The notes beneath the pieces are model-generated. The model had not been told where the DNA came from. It saw only the letters and a list, made by a program, of their open reading frames with translations, and searched no databases. A DNA stretch of 32,498 bases from a bacterium CG2_30_37_16 (GTDB lineage: Bacteria > Patescibacteriota > CPR2): NCBI GenBank assembly GCA_001872945.1, contig MNYC01000019.1:1-32498 (forward strand), given 5' to 3'. Positions 22,305 to 29,704 of the stretch are shown here, piece after piece. Both the position numbers and the translations under genes were made by a program. Numbering within the stretch: position 1 is the stretch's first letter; each line of letters starts with the position of its first letter.

Positions 22305-23783
22305 ATGTTAAAAAAACACAAAACTTTTACAATAAATAATTACGGATTTACATTAGTAGAGATGGTTGTATCTGTTTCAATTTTTGCAACAGTTGTCCTA
22401 ATTGCTTGTACCACTTTCATTAAAGTCTTACACGCCCAACAAAAGACTAATGCCCAAAGAAAAGTAATTCAGGAAGGACGATATTTGCTAGATTCAATTG
22501 CCAGAGAAATAAATTTATCCCAAGGATCAGGAACAGATAAACCGTGGGTACTTAGAAAAGATGATGGTACGATAAGCATTGATGGTACCGGGAGTCAATT
22601 AGATATTATATCAGCGACACCGGATTATAGTAACCCAACAGGATCAACCAAAAATAGCAATAAAACTTATAAGCTTTCAAGTAATGGGACAAACAATACG
22701 ATCGAATTCTCTGAAAACAACAATAATACGGTCGCCTCAACCGAAAGAAGCTATTTAGATATTGTTCTTATTTTTGATCTTTCTAGAAGCATGACTTATG
22801 GCGATGCTTCAGGTACTACCACCAGATACGAAGCCGCTAAAGAAGCCGCTAAAAATTTTCTCGACACTTTGGACCCGGTTTATGACCGATCTTCTTTAGT
22901 AACTTTTGCCGGCAATGGTACTTATAATTTTACTAAAGTCAGGTCACAATTAACCGATACCATTGGTACTACACGCCAGAAAGTTAATGATATAAAATCA
23001 GATCGGGAGTTTTTTTCGGGCCCTCATTATGCCAATGTTGGTTGGAACGGATGCGAAACATTATATCCTTGCATTTTTGGCAGCACTCCCATCGAACATG
23101 GACTTAGTTTAGCCAATAGTCTGCTCCAAGACTCTAATGTACCTCCAAGATTAGATGCCAGCGGAAACATTGTTTTAGATAATGACGGAAATCCGGTCAC
23201 AACAAAGAGAATAGAAATTTTACTTACCGATGGTTCGGCTAACCGATTAGAAAATGGCACTTGGTGCGATAGAAACGATCCTCCATATGGCGCTGATGGA
23301 ACAACAGTGGTAAACAAATGCAAGGCTTATGCAATTATGCATGCTAATGAAGGCAGAACAAATTTTGATTTAAAAATGTTTACAATACGTTTTGGATCCA
23401 CCGCTGTCGGGGGATCCGACGAGCAAACCTTACGCCAAATTGCAGGATCAAGTGACCTAACAACTCCTGTCAATCCCGGAGACTGCCTAAATAATTACTG
23501 TAATGCTCCAGGAGCAGACGACCTTGAAAATGTGTATCAAAACATCGAAAATGTTATTAAAAATTATACCGATACCCCAATAATTTCAACCCCAAATTCG
23601 AATATTACATCAGATACCGTCAATATTGGAAGCCTCAAATTTACTGAAGGCGCTAATTCTGGCGTCCCATTCCTAAATATCTCCATAACACTAATAGTTG
23701 ATAATGGAGGAAGTAAAAAATCAAAAATTACCTTGGAAACTACCGTTACCTCAAGGGCTTATGAACAATTCTTACATTTATAA
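22305..23783 (+). CDS. PilW-like minor pilin with an inserted von Willebrand A domain (candidate pilus tip adhesin)
   Basis: Numbering is from the ATG at 22305 (492 aa); an upstream in-frame TTG at 22293 overlaps pilV and is less likely. The prepilin site is NNYG/FTLVEM (cleavage after G14, glutamate at +5), then a hydrophobic helix and RKVIQEGRYLLDSIAREIN, a PilW/PilJ-type segment. After a short beta region (GSQLDIISATP...TIEFSENNNN) comes a full VWA domain (about 148-425). Its metal site is complete: D158, S160, S162 (DLSRS), T261 (STPIEHG) and D309 (LLTDGSAN). Six cysteines in the domain (about 250, 256, 321, 339, 394, 399) could form disulfides. The pilin fold then resumes: SDTVNIGSLKF, PFLNISITLIV and KITLETTVTSR. 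So the VWA appears inserted within the pilin, not appended. VWA domains bind host or matrix ligands in known pilus tip proteins. The ligand here is unknown. Confidence 0.88.
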   Translation: MLKKHKTFTINNYGFTLVEMVVSVSIFATVVLIACTTFIKVLHAQQKTNAQRKVIQEGRYLLDSIAREINLSQGSGTDKPWVLRKDDGTISIDGTGSQLDIISATPDYSNPTGSTKNSNKTYKLSSNGTNNTIEFSENNNNTVASTERSYLDIVLIFDLSRSMTYGDASGTTTRYEAAKEAAKNFLDTLDPVYDRSSLVTFAGNGTYNFTKVRSQLTDTIGTTRQKVNDIKSDREFFSGPHYANVGWNGCETLYPCIFGSTPIEHGLSLANSLLQDSNVPPRLDASGNIVLDNDGNPVTTKRIEILLTDGSANRLENGTWCDRNDPPYGADGTTVVNKCKAYAIMHANEGRTNFDLKMFTIRFGSTAVGGSDEQTLRQIAGSSDLTTPVNPGDCLNNYCNAPGADDLENVYQNIENVIKNYTDTPIISTPNSNITSDTVNIGSLKFTEGANSGVPFLNISITLIVDNGGSKKSKITLETTVTSRAYEQFLHL

Positions 23784-23795
23784 TCAGAGGTCAAA

Positions 23796-24191
23796 ATGAA
23801 AAAAATAAAATCACAACTAAATAACGGCTCGGCATTACTCATAGTTATAATTATTGTAATGACGGTTAGCGTGGCAGCACCCAGCATGAGTACAATGATA
23901 CTTGCCGAATACAGGATGTCTAGAGCCTCAAGAGATTCCTTACAGGCATACTATGGTGCCGAATCGGCAACTGAAGTTGGACTGGCCCTAGCAAAGCTCG
24001 GCGCAATTGGAGCGCTACCATCGCCGGAAATCCAATTTCATGGCAGTGGAGAAATAAGCGGAATGACTACTAAATTTCAAGTAAGTTCCGGCCCGAGTAG
24101 CACAATTATAAGGGTAACGGGTAAATCCACTGTTAATAGTAGCAAAACAGAAAGAACGCTGGAGTTTGAAAGGGACACAACGGCATTCTGA
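23796..24191 (+). CDS. Minor prepilin, PilX/GspK-like
   Basis: This 131-residue protein starts with KKIKSQLNNG/SALLIVIII, a prepilin-like leader that lacks glutamate at +5, as is usual for PilX/GspK-type subunits placed at the pilus tip. RMSRASRDSLQAYYGAESAT is the typical following segment, where processed helices end. The C-terminal domain is short (FHGSGEISGMTTKFQVSSG, IRVTGKSTVNSSKTER). AGAGGT precedes the ATG. It is the last gene of the pilus operon; its stop lies 1 bp from the ftsH stop on the other strand, with no terminator visible between them. Confidence 0.75.
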   Translation: MKKIKSQLNNGSALLIVIIIVMTVSVAAPSMSTMILAEYRMSRASRDSLQAYYGAESATEVGLALAKLGAIGALPSPEIQFHGSGEISGMTTKFQVSSGPSSTIIRVTGKSTVNSSKTERTLEFERDTTAF

Positions 24192-24192
24192 T

Positions 24193-26085
24193 TTACTTTG
24201 CTTCTGCTTTTTTCTTCCCCATGACCTGTTCGAATTCTTCGGCTGATAGGGTTTCTTTTTCTAGAAGTTCTTTAGTCACTTTATTTAGAGTTTCACGATT
24301 TTCACTTACCACATGTTCGGCCTTTTTTAATCCTTGTGCAATAATATCAGAAACTTCCTGATCTATTGCATTGGCCGTAGCTTCAGAATAATCTTTGGTG
24401 TGCTCGCCAAGTTCGCGTCCTAGGAAAACCAAATCTTCTTTGTGACCAAAAACCCTGGTGCCCATCTTTTCGCTCATTCCATATTCCACCACCATTTTTC
24501 TGGCTAGTTTTGTTGCTTGACGAAGATCATTTTCGGCACCGGTTGTTACATTGTCTTTGCCGTAAATAATTCGTTCGGCAACACGACCGCCAAGCATCAT
24601 GGCAATTTCATCCTCAAATTCAGCCTTGGTATGAAGATACTTGTCTTCTTCCGGAATACTCCATGTATAACCTCCGGCGGAACCTCTGGAAATAACAGAA
24701 ACTTTGTGAACTTTATCGGTATGCGGGAGAAGATGGCCCACAATGGCATGACCGGATTCGTGATAAGCCGTAATTTCTTTTTCCTTTTCAGATAAAATAT
24801 GGGATTTTCGCTCGGGGCCTAGAAGGACTTTTTCTACCGCCTCGGTCATCTCAGCCTGATGAATAATCTTTTTATTGCTTCTGCCGGCAAGAATAGCTGC
24901 TTCATTTATGAGGTTTGCAAGATCTGCTCCGCAAAAACCCGGTGTATGCTTAGCAATTTCTGCTAAATTGACGTCATCTGCCAAAGGTTTGCCTTGTGAA
25001 TGAACCTTTAAAATTTCTTCCCGGCTCTTTAAATCCGGTGCATCTAAAACAACTCTTCTGTCGAACCTGCCCGGCCTAAGCAAAGCTGGATCCAACACGT
25101 CCGGCCTATTTGTTGCCGCCATTAAAATGACGTTTGTATCTTGTTCAAAACCGTCCATTTCTACTAATATTTGATTTAAGGTTTGCTCGCGCTCATCGTG
25201 AGATCCGCCAAGTCCGGCACCTCTTTGTCGTCCTACAGCGTCAATTTCATCTATAAAGATAATGCAAGGCGCATTCTTTTTAGCCCTAGCAAACAGGTCT
25301 CGCACTCTTGATGCGCCGACGCCAACAAACATTTCCACGAATTCGGAACCGGAAATTGAGAAAAACGGCACTCCCGCTTCACCGGCAACAGCACGGGCAA
25401 GTAAAGTTTTGCCGGTTCCCGGAAGGCCAATAAGCAGAACGCCTTTGGGAATTTTGGCTCCAAGATCCGTAAATTTCTTCGGGTTTTTTAGAAAATCAAC
25501 TATCTCGGTCAGTTCCTGTTTTGCTTCCTGAACACCGGCAACATCGGCGAAAGTGACTTTCTTTTTGTCCGGTCCAAAAAGTCTGGCCCGGCTTTTCCCA
25601 AACATCATAGCCTGGTTATTAGAACCTTGGGCCTGCCTTAACATGGTATAAAGGAAATATCCGATTAGTAAAATTGGAATCACCGTGATGGCAATATTTA
25701 TCCAAAGTCCGGTATTTGCACTGGGCGTTACTTTAAAATTATCGATTTTAGCCGGATCAACATTGTAGTCTTTTAAGATAGTAGTAAAAGACTGATCCGG
25801 ACTGGTAAATGATTTCTGCTTCTTGCCGTCTTTTAACTCTATGGCTAAATTTCCGCTTTGTTCGTCAATTGACTTAACCTGTCCATCTTTAATTTCCTGA
25901 ACCAATTTTGATACAGGAACTTCCTCAACTTTTTGATTGTCACCCAAGTAGGTATAAATTGCGGCAACGATAAATAGGCAGATTAAGAAATATATAAACG
26001 CCCGCGAAGACTTGGAGTTCGGAACCGGCTTTTGAGGCATTTTAGGCATCTTAGGTACTTTAGGTATATTTGGTATTTTTGGCAT
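24193..26085 (-). CDS. ftsH: ATP-dependent zinc metalloprotease FtsH
   Basis: FtsH is a membrane-bound AAA+ protease that degrades damaged membrane proteins and regulatory proteins. This 630-residue copy has two membrane helices (about 29-46 and 127-147) flanking a small external domain. The Walker A motif is GLPGTGKT (220-227; the usual second residue is P, here L), Walker B is IIFIDEID, the second region of homology is RPGRFDRRV, the zinc site is HESGH (442-446), and the third ligand is about D520. The N-terminus is unusual: residues 1-20 are an array of PK(I/M/V)P units encoded by 9-bp tandem repeats. AAAGGAG lies 6 nt before the ATG, and a promoter lies at 26124-26152. It converges on the pilus operon. 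Confidence 0.97.
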   Translation of the reverse strand: MPKIPNIPKVPKMPKMPQKPVPNSKSSRAFIYFLICLFIVAAIYTYLGDNQKVEEVPVSKLVQEIKDGQVKSIDEQSGNLAIELKDGKKQKSFTSPDQSFTTILKDYNVDPAKIDNFKVTPSANTGLWINIAITVIPILLIGYFLYTMLRQAQGSNNQAMMFGKSRARLFGPDKKKVTFADVAGVQEAKQELTEIVDFLKNPKKFTDLGAKIPKGVLLIGLPGTGKTLLARAVAGEAGVPFFSISGSEFVEMFVGVGASRVRDLFARAKKNAPCIIFIDEIDAVGRQRGAGLGGSHDEREQTLNQILVEMDGFEQDTNVILMAATNRPDVLDPALLRPGRFDRRVVLDAPDLKSREEILKVHSQGKPLADDVNLAEIAKHTPGFCGADLANLINEAAILAGRSNKKIIHQAEMTEAVEKVLLGPERKSHILSEKEKEITAYHESGHAIVGHLLPHTDKVHKVSVISRGSAGGYTWSIPEEDKYLHTKAEFEDEIAMMLGGRVAERIIYGKDNVTTGAENDLRQATKLARKMVVEYGMSEKMGTRVFGHKEDLVFLGRELGEHTKDYSEATANAIDQEVSDIIAQGLKKAEHVVSENRETLNKVTKELLEKETLSAEEFEQVMGKKKAEAK

Positions 26086-26123
26086 TTAATTCTCCTTTCT
26101 AAAAATAGAAGTTTATCATATTA

Positions 26124-26152
26124 ATTATATATAATCAACGCACAAAAGTTAA
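26124..26152 (-). promoter_or_regulatory. Promoter of ftsH
   Basis: On the minus strand, TTAACT (26147-26152), 17 bp and TATAAT (26124-26129) give a start near 26117 and a leader of about 30 nt with a strong Shine-Dalgarno. It lies just inside the gap after the AbiEii-type gene (stop at 26157). Confidence 0.55.
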
Positions 26153-26156
26153 ACAA

Positions 26157-26768
26157 TTAACTTAAACTAAATTCAGTTAACTTTTCTTTTATTTTCTCGT
26201 CTTCCACTGCAAACTCGGGCATAAAAATCACTTCTTCTGAATGGTCAATATCTTCATGATAGGCAAGTTGAACCCGAAAATTTTTCTCATTAAACTCATT
26301 GCCATAAATTTGTTTTCCTTTTTTAGAAATCTGGGAAACGGAAAAGTGAGTACTTAAAATAAAATACAAATCTACGTAATCTTTCCATTTTGCTCTACGG
26401 CCAAGAGCGTAAGCTTTCATTGCTGCCAAAGTTAAAAGATCAGGCATTTTTATAGAACTATCAACTTTTACGGAAAAATGGATTGGGAAAGGATAATATA
26501 AAAATGTTAATCGAACACCATTAATAATAAGTTCATATTGGTCTTTTTCGTCTCTTATAACTTGGTTGATTTGGCCTTTCCCCGCAAGGATATTTCTAAT
26601 CTTTTCATTCTCAAAAGGTTTGTTAGAAAACAAATCAAAGTCTATTGATTGTCTATGACCAATCTGAAGTGCAATTGCCGTACCGCCAACCAGACCAAAA
26701 TCCTTTGAAAATACGGCAATGAGTGGCAAAAGGCTTTCTTGACTACTTGTAAGTATTTCCTTATGCAT
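26157..26768 (-). CDS. AbiEii/AbiGii-type nucleotidyltransferase (candidate toxin)
   Basis: This 203-residue protein has the nucleotidyltransferase signature FGLVGGTAIALQIGHRQS followed by IDFDLFS. G28-G29-T30 and the metal-binding pair D43/D45 are intact. Downstream, TLAAMKAYALGRRAKWKDY with YVDLY (K118, K127/K129, D130, D133) matches the conserved lysine-aspartate region of the AbiEii family. AbiEii proteins are toxins of type IV toxin-antitoxin and abortive infection systems; related toxins of the MenT type add nucleotides to tRNA. The upstream 85-aa gene overlaps it by 8 nt (ATGCATAA), so translation is coupled. It may also be a housekeeping or degraded nucleotidyltransferase. Confidence 0.8.
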   Translation of the reverse strand: MHKEILTSSQESLLPLIAVFSKDFGLVGGTAIALQIGHRQSIDFDLFSNKPFENEKIRNILAGKGQINQVIRDEKDQYELIINGVRLTFLYYPFPIHFSVKVDSSIKMPDLLTLAAMKAYALGRRAKWKDYVDLYFILSTHFSVSQISKKGKQIYGNEFNEKNFRVQLAYHEDIDHSEEVIFMPEFAVEDEKIKEKLTEFSLS

Positions 26769-27018
26769 GTTGCTTGAAAAAGAGTTTAAAATAATGTTTT
26801 ATCTTCGGGTCAAAATTATTTCTCTGAGACTCAATTTTTTTAAAAAATATCTGGGCTACTTTTGGGCAGCCAAGAATTTTAATCAGTTCCTGCACATCCT
26901 CGTAGTCACCATATTCCAAAATTCCCTCGACGATAGCTTCATTTGAAAGATGACTATAATTTTTGGTTGACCAAAAAAGATAGGGCCTTTTGGATGCAAA
27001 ATTTTGTAACGTTGTCAT
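26761..27018 (-). CDS. Small partner protein of the AbiEii-type gene, DUF6922-like (candidate antitoxin)
   Basis: This 85-residue soluble protein contains RPYLFWSTKNYSHLSNEAIV, then EGILEYGDYEDVQELIKILG and KVAQIFFKKIESQRN. The order 'LFW...(aromatic)...I-E-LEYGD-EDV--L----G---V' is what I remember of DUF6922-type proteins, which often precede AbiEii-like genes. It lacks the winged-helix AbiEi domain of the classic antitoxin. A leaderless promoter (TGCTATAAT, 6 nt, ATG) drives the pair. Its small size, its position first in the operon and the overlap with the toxin gene suggest the antitoxin role, which is inference. Confidence 0.65.
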   Translation of the reverse strand: MTTLQNFASKRPYLFWSTKNYSHLSNEAIVEGILEYGDYEDVQELIKILGCPKVAQIFFKKIESQRNNFDPKIKHYFKLFFKQHA

Positions 27019-27024
27019 ATCTAT

Positions 27025-27033
27025 ATTATAGCA
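27025..27033 (-). promoter_or_regulatory. Leaderless extended -10 promoter of the toxin-antitoxin-like pair
   Basis: TGCTATAAT on the minus strand ends 6 nt before the ATG at 27018. No good -35 is visible at 17 bp. Confidence 0.65.
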
Positions 27034-27171
27034 AATTTTACTGGGTAATAAAATGGGAATTACTATATGTTTCTATGATAGCAGAGGCGATCCGCCTACT
27101 CCGGCTATCACCGGATTCGGACGGGTAAAGATTTTACGAGCGGGTTCTGTGCCGCACCCCTTTCAAGAAAT

Positions 27172-27199
27172 AAAAAAATCCATGAGCTATTAGCTATGG
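27172..27199 (-). terminator. Terminator of tRNA-Met
   Basis: On the minus strand, CCATAGCT and AGCTCATGG form an imperfect stem (one bulge) followed by seven T residues. It lies about 30 nt beyond the tRNA 3' end. The sequence between tRNA and stem is related to that after tRNA-fMet. Confidence 0.65.
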
Positions 27200-27228
27200 G
27201 CTACCCGTGAAAATCTTTGATTTTCCTT

Positions 27229-27305
27229 TGGTAGCAGGGGCGGGATTTGAACCCGCGACCCCAGGCTTATGAGTCCTGTGCTCTGACCAGCTGAGCTACC
27301 CTGCC
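27229..27305 (-). tRNA. tRNA-Met, elongator type (anticodon CAU)
   Basis: Acceptor GGCAGGG pairs with CCCTGCT (with a G-U end pair), the D arm is GCTC...GAGC, the anticodon loop is CTCATAA, the T arm is GCGGG TTCAAAT CCCGC, and CCA is encoded. The GAGCAC...GGGGTC context resembles elongator Met. A lysidine-modified tRNA-Ile2, which also has CAU, cannot be excluded without a comparison. Confidence 0.9.
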
Positions 27306-27624
27306 GCGTCGGAATGTTCTCCGAGATTCCTCCTCTTTCATTAAAAATCTTTTCAGATTTTTAATGAGTTTTGTCATTCCCGCGAAAGCGGGAATCCATT
27401 CTTTTGCCTCTAACCATAGGCTTTCTGGATTTCGGATCGGGCCTGTCTCGCTTTGCTCATCAAGGCGGGCATGGAATAACTTGTAAAGAACGAGCACAGC
27501 CCTTACTTAAAATCTAAAATTAAGAAATTGATTCGAAATTCTTAATTCAAAATTTTTCATTTATCTCAACCATTTTAACAAAAAAAACGTATCTTTTCAA
27601 TTGTTTTGGTATAATTCCTTACTT
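27306..27624. repeat. Non-coding gap with hairpins and a dRS3-like repeat
   Basis: No gene is visible. A perfect stem, CATTAAAAATCT / AGATTTTTAATG (27339-27366, loop TTTC), lies upstream of tRNA-Met. A dRS3-like palindrome, ATTCCCGC-GAAA-GCGGGAAT (27376-27395), follows directly. At 27494-27560 an AT-rich inverted repeat (AAAATCTAAAATTAAGAAATT / AATTCTTAATTCAAAATTTT) fills the rest. TATAAT with TG one base upstream (27607-27615, plus strand) has no gene behind it. Confidence 0.5.
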
Positions 27625-27653
27625 AAAAAGCCTACCCATGTTTGGCAGGCTTT
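27625..27653 (-). terminator. Terminator of the M23 peptidase gene
   Basis: AAAGCCTACC (27627-27636) pairs with GGCAGGCTTT (27644-27653) with one mismatch. On the minus strand a TTTTTAA tail follows the stem. It ends 7 bp from the stop codon of the gene. Confidence 0.7.
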
Positions 27654-27659
27654 AGTTTT

Positions 27660-28442
27660 CTACTCCAAGGCTTTTTGGAAAATATCTGTTACATTAGTCA
27701 AAAAGTTCATTGTTTGTGTAGGTATTTTTTCAGTTTTTTCAGCAGCTTTTGTGAAGAAATTAAATATGTCGAAAACCGGTTTATACTGACTGGGCACCAG
27801 CCCAATCTCTTCTAGTCCAGTTCCCCTATGAGAGTTTATATATCCCGCCGAAGGATCTTCGTCTGTTGTCGCATCTGAAGGATCATAATAGTTCTTTTTT
27901 ATATCGTCTATGGTTCTGGGCCAATAGTCTGCGGCAAGCCTTACTTTTCGAATTTCTAAATGCAAATGAGGAGCATAGCGGTTACCCGCCCCTTTGCCTA
28001 TCGTGCCAATTTGCGTTTTCTTATAAATTTCCTGCCCTTTTTCTACGGAAATGATGTTTAGATGCGCATACATTGACCAGCACATAGTGCCGTCTAAATT
28101 CGTATGTTCAATTTGAACTATATTGCCCCACACCGGATACCAACCGGCATCAATCACTGTGCCTGAAGCAACAGCATAAACGGGATCATTAAAATCATCG
28201 CCCGGACTTCGGTTCCAGTCCTCACCCGGATGTCCGGGCCAAACGCCTCCGTATTTTAGATATTCCTTACTTAATCTGTCACCGGCATTAATAACATAAA
28301 CCCTTGCTCCGGCCGGTTGTCCGCTATGCCCTAACGGATAAACATAGCCATCAGCGTATAATACTGCCCAAGCATTTTCCACGAAACTTCCCATAAATAT
28401 CACCGTCAAAATAATCAAAACTAAAAGACACCGATTCCGCAC
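27660..28442 (-). CDS. Secreted M23 family metallopeptidase (peptidoglycan endopeptidase type)
   Basis: This 260-residue protein has a signal peptide (basic start, hydrophobic core, AWA cleavage site near residue 26). The LytM/M23 zinc site is intact: H71 and D75 in GHPGEDW, H127 in YAHL, and H159/H161 in PHLHLEIR. YAVASGTVIDAGW and GNIVQIEHTN are the usual surrounding strands. A C-terminal region of about 80 residues (GLEEIGLVPSQYKPVFDIFN onwards) has no domain I know and may form amphipathic helices. It should cut peptide cross-links in peptidoglycan, its own or a neighbour's. The start is GTG at 28442 behind GGGGGGTGG, a strong ribosome site. It is a single-gene unit. Confidence 0.9.
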   Translation of the reverse strand: MRNRCLLVLIILTVIFMGSFVENAWAVLYADGYVYPLGHSGQPAGARVYVINAGDRLSKEYLKYGGVWPGHPGEDWNRSPGDDFNDPVYAVASGTVIDAGWYPVWGNIVQIEHTNLDGTMCWSMYAHLNIISVEKGQEIYKKTQIGTIGKGAGNRYAPHLHLEIRKVRLAADYWPRTIDDIKKNYYDPSDATTDEDPSAGYINSHRGTGLEEIGLVPSQYKPVFDIFNFFTKAAEKTEKIPTQTMNFLTNVTDIFQKALE

Positions 28443-28622
28443 TCAAACCACCCCCCTGAATAATTTTTTTTATCGGTCATCTATTATATAGTTCATTTAT
28501 TCAAAACTAACTACGGCTAATTCGAATAAACTAATTGTTCTTTTTTCTAAATTTCAAAAAACTGTCCGCAACCCTCTAAAATTAATGTTATCAAAAAAAC
28601 ACTATCTTAAGCAATAATATTT

Positions 28623-28844
28623 TTATTGGTTTTGGTCTTGGGTATTTTGTTGATTGTTAACTTTGTCTTTCAAATCATTTGCTTTGTCGATGGCATCCTG
28701 TCCGGTGTTTATAGTCTTATCTATCTGATCAATTTCTTTACCGGCAATGTATCCCCTTAAAGACACATAAGCGATAATTAAAATAGCAAAAATAACAACG
28801 ACAACAATTATGCCAACCAACCCTTTTTGGTTATTTTTATTCAT
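28623..28844 (-). CDS. Small single-pass membrane protein with a charged tail, 73 aa
   Basis: The N-terminus (NKNNQKG/LVGIIVVVVIFAI) has the basic-Gly-hydrophobic look of a prepilin but lacks the glutamate at +5 and the FTL motif. One helix spans about residues 9-28. The rest is a soluble, probably helical stretch rich in Asp, Lys and Asn (EIDQIDKTINTGQDAIDKAN), ending in a Gln/Asn tail. I do not recognise it. It could be a minor pilin-like or anchor protein. An extended -10 (TGTTATAAT) ends 6 nt before the ATG and there is no ribosome site, so it is predicted to be leaderless. Confidence 0.65.
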   Translation of the reverse strand: MNKNNQKGLVGIIVVVVIFAILIIAYVSLRGYIAGKEIDQIDKTINTGQDAIDKANDLKDKVNNQQNTQDQNQ

Positions 28845-28850
28845 AGATTT

Positions 28851-28859
28851 ATTATAACA
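28851..28859 (-). promoter_or_regulatory. Leaderless extended -10 promoter of the 73-aa gene
   Basis: TGTTATAAT on the minus strand, 6 nt before the ATG at 28844. Confidence 0.6.
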
Positions 28860-28916
28860 GATTAGCAGGAATCAGCTAATTATGATTTGAGAGAAATATA
28901 TTTGTCAAATTTCACT

Positions 28917-28955
28917 AAACAAAAATAGCCAAAAACTATAAGCTAAAGGCTATTT
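28917..28955 (-). terminator. Terminator of tRNA-fMet
   Basis: AAATAGCC (28923-28930) pairs perfectly with GGCTATTT (28948-28955), and TTTTTGT follows on the minus strand. The stretch AAAATCTTTGATTTT between stem and tRNA also occurs after tRNA-Met (27210-27224), pointing to a shared origin of the two 3' flanks. Confidence 0.75.
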
Positions 28956-28975
28956 GTAAAAATCTTTGATTTTTC

Positions 28976-29050
28976 TGGTAGCGGGGGCAGGACTCGAACC
29001 TGCGACCTTCGGGTTATGAGCCCGACGAGCTGCCACTGCTCCACCCCGCG
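28976..29050 (-). tRNA. Initiator tRNA-fMet (anticodon CAU)
   Basis: The acceptor CGCGGGG faces CCCCGCT, so position 1 is unpaired (C against U), the anticodon stem has three consecutive G-C pairs (TCGGG CTCATAA CCCGA), and CCA is encoded. The unpaired first position and the GGG/CCC stem are the initiator hallmarks. Most bacterial initiators have C1-A72, so U72 is a small variation. The TGA stop of the GIY-YIG remnant ends directly at the tRNA 5' base. Confidence 0.93.
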
Positions 29051-29281
29051 TCAATAATTATCTTTTCGATAGCCAAATGTTGGTTCTTTATATTTCAGTT
29101 GCCAATCATATGCTCTTGCAGCTGTTTTTGAAAAAAAGGAATTACTTGAATTGTGCTGATCTATTCTTACCGTAACATCATGAGTATATCCAACATAATA
29201 CTTGTCTAACATTTTACTATAAATGATGTAAATGTAATAAATTATTCCCTCCAAGCTGCTCCCGACTTGTCGGGACTCCAC
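29051..29281 (-). pseudogene. GIY-YIG endonuclease remnant next to tRNA-fMet
   Basis: The 76-codon frame contains YYIYIIYSKMLDKYYVGYTH, then VRIDQHNSSNSFFSKTAARAY and WQLKYKE, which is the N-terminal two-thirds of a UvrC/YhbQ-like GIY-YIG domain. The usual C-terminal part with the conserved glutamate-lysine helix (K-E-A...RE--IK-WK) is missing. It ends PTFGYRKDNY and a TGA that touches the tRNA 5' end. The GTG at the upstream end lies inside a duplicated tRNA-fMet 5' fragment; a TTG a few codons later is another option. I read this as a truncated mobile-type or repair-type gene inserted beside the tRNA, probably non-functional. Confidence 0.6.
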
Positions 29282-29298
29282 CCCGCGTCATCAATAAT
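29276..29298 (-). repeat. Duplicated 5' fragment of tRNA-fMet
   Basis: CGCGGGGTGGAG, preceded by ATTATTGATGA, repeats the tRNA 5' end and its upstream bases (29039-29060: ATTATTGA then CGCGGGGTGGAG) in direct orientation about 235 bp away. Next to it a palindrome TCCCGACAAGTCGGGA interrupts what looks like more tRNA-like sequence (GGAGCAGCTTGG). Confidence 0.65.
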
Positions 29299-29314
29299 AT
29301 ATTATATACCTTTT

Positions 29315-29698
29315 TTATTTTTTTTCAAGTCTATTTGTTAGAAAAAGCCACCATTTTTCCGGGTTGGATTTTTCCTTTGTTTCTGCTCCCGCAACTTCGG
29401 CCGGCTTGTTATCCGGAGTGATGACAATTACGGTTTCGCCCGGTTTTTGCTTATTTAATTTTTCTCTGGCTACTTTTTCTTTATATTCGTCAGTCTTAAA
29501 ATATTCGATATCGGTTTTTAGCTTTTGATTTTTTTTATCCATTTCTTCAACCTGTTTTTCTAAAGTCGCTAGGTCCCGATCGAATTTATAATTTGTGTAC
29601 ATCTTTTGGCCAACTAAAAAAGCCTCATAAAACATAATGATGATAGCGGCGATAAGCCACAATGGCATTTTTTTTCTAAGCCCGATCGTATTTGACAT
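29315..29698 (-). CDS. Septum formation initiator family protein (FtsB/DivIC-like)
   Basis: This 127-residue protein has one membrane helix (about 12-30), a coiled coil (DLATLEKQVEEMDKKNQKLK, about 40-65) and the family ending EYKEKVAREKLNKQKPGETV. FtsB/DivIC proteins bridge FtsL and FtsQ/DivIB in the divisome. A C-terminal tail of about 30 residues beyond the usual end includes NPEKWWLFLTNRLEKK, with an aromatic, possibly membrane-touching motif. An extended -10 (TGCTATAAT) ends 6 nt before the ATG and there is no Shine-Dalgarno, so it is another predicted leaderless gene. It is divergent from the orphan at 29803. Confidence 0.85.
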   Translation of the reverse strand: MSNTIGLRKKMPLWLIAAIIIMFYEAFLVGQKMYTNYKFDRDLATLEKQVEEMDKKNQKLKTDIEYFKTDEYKEKVAREKLNKQKPGETVIVITPDNKPAEVAGAETKEKSNPEKWWLFLTNRLEKK

Positions 29699-29704
29699 AA
29701 ATTT

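Noticed and set aside
27267-27497. ORF whose end reads RVAQLVRAQDS
   Set aside because: This is the well-known false translation of tRNA sequence; it runs into tRNA-Met and a dRS3-like repeat.
27607-27653. Plus-strand extended -10 followed at once by a hairpin, considered as a tiny RNA gene
   Set aside because: No -35, the hairpin is better explained as the terminator of the M23 gene on the other strand, and the resulting transcript would be only about 40 nt.
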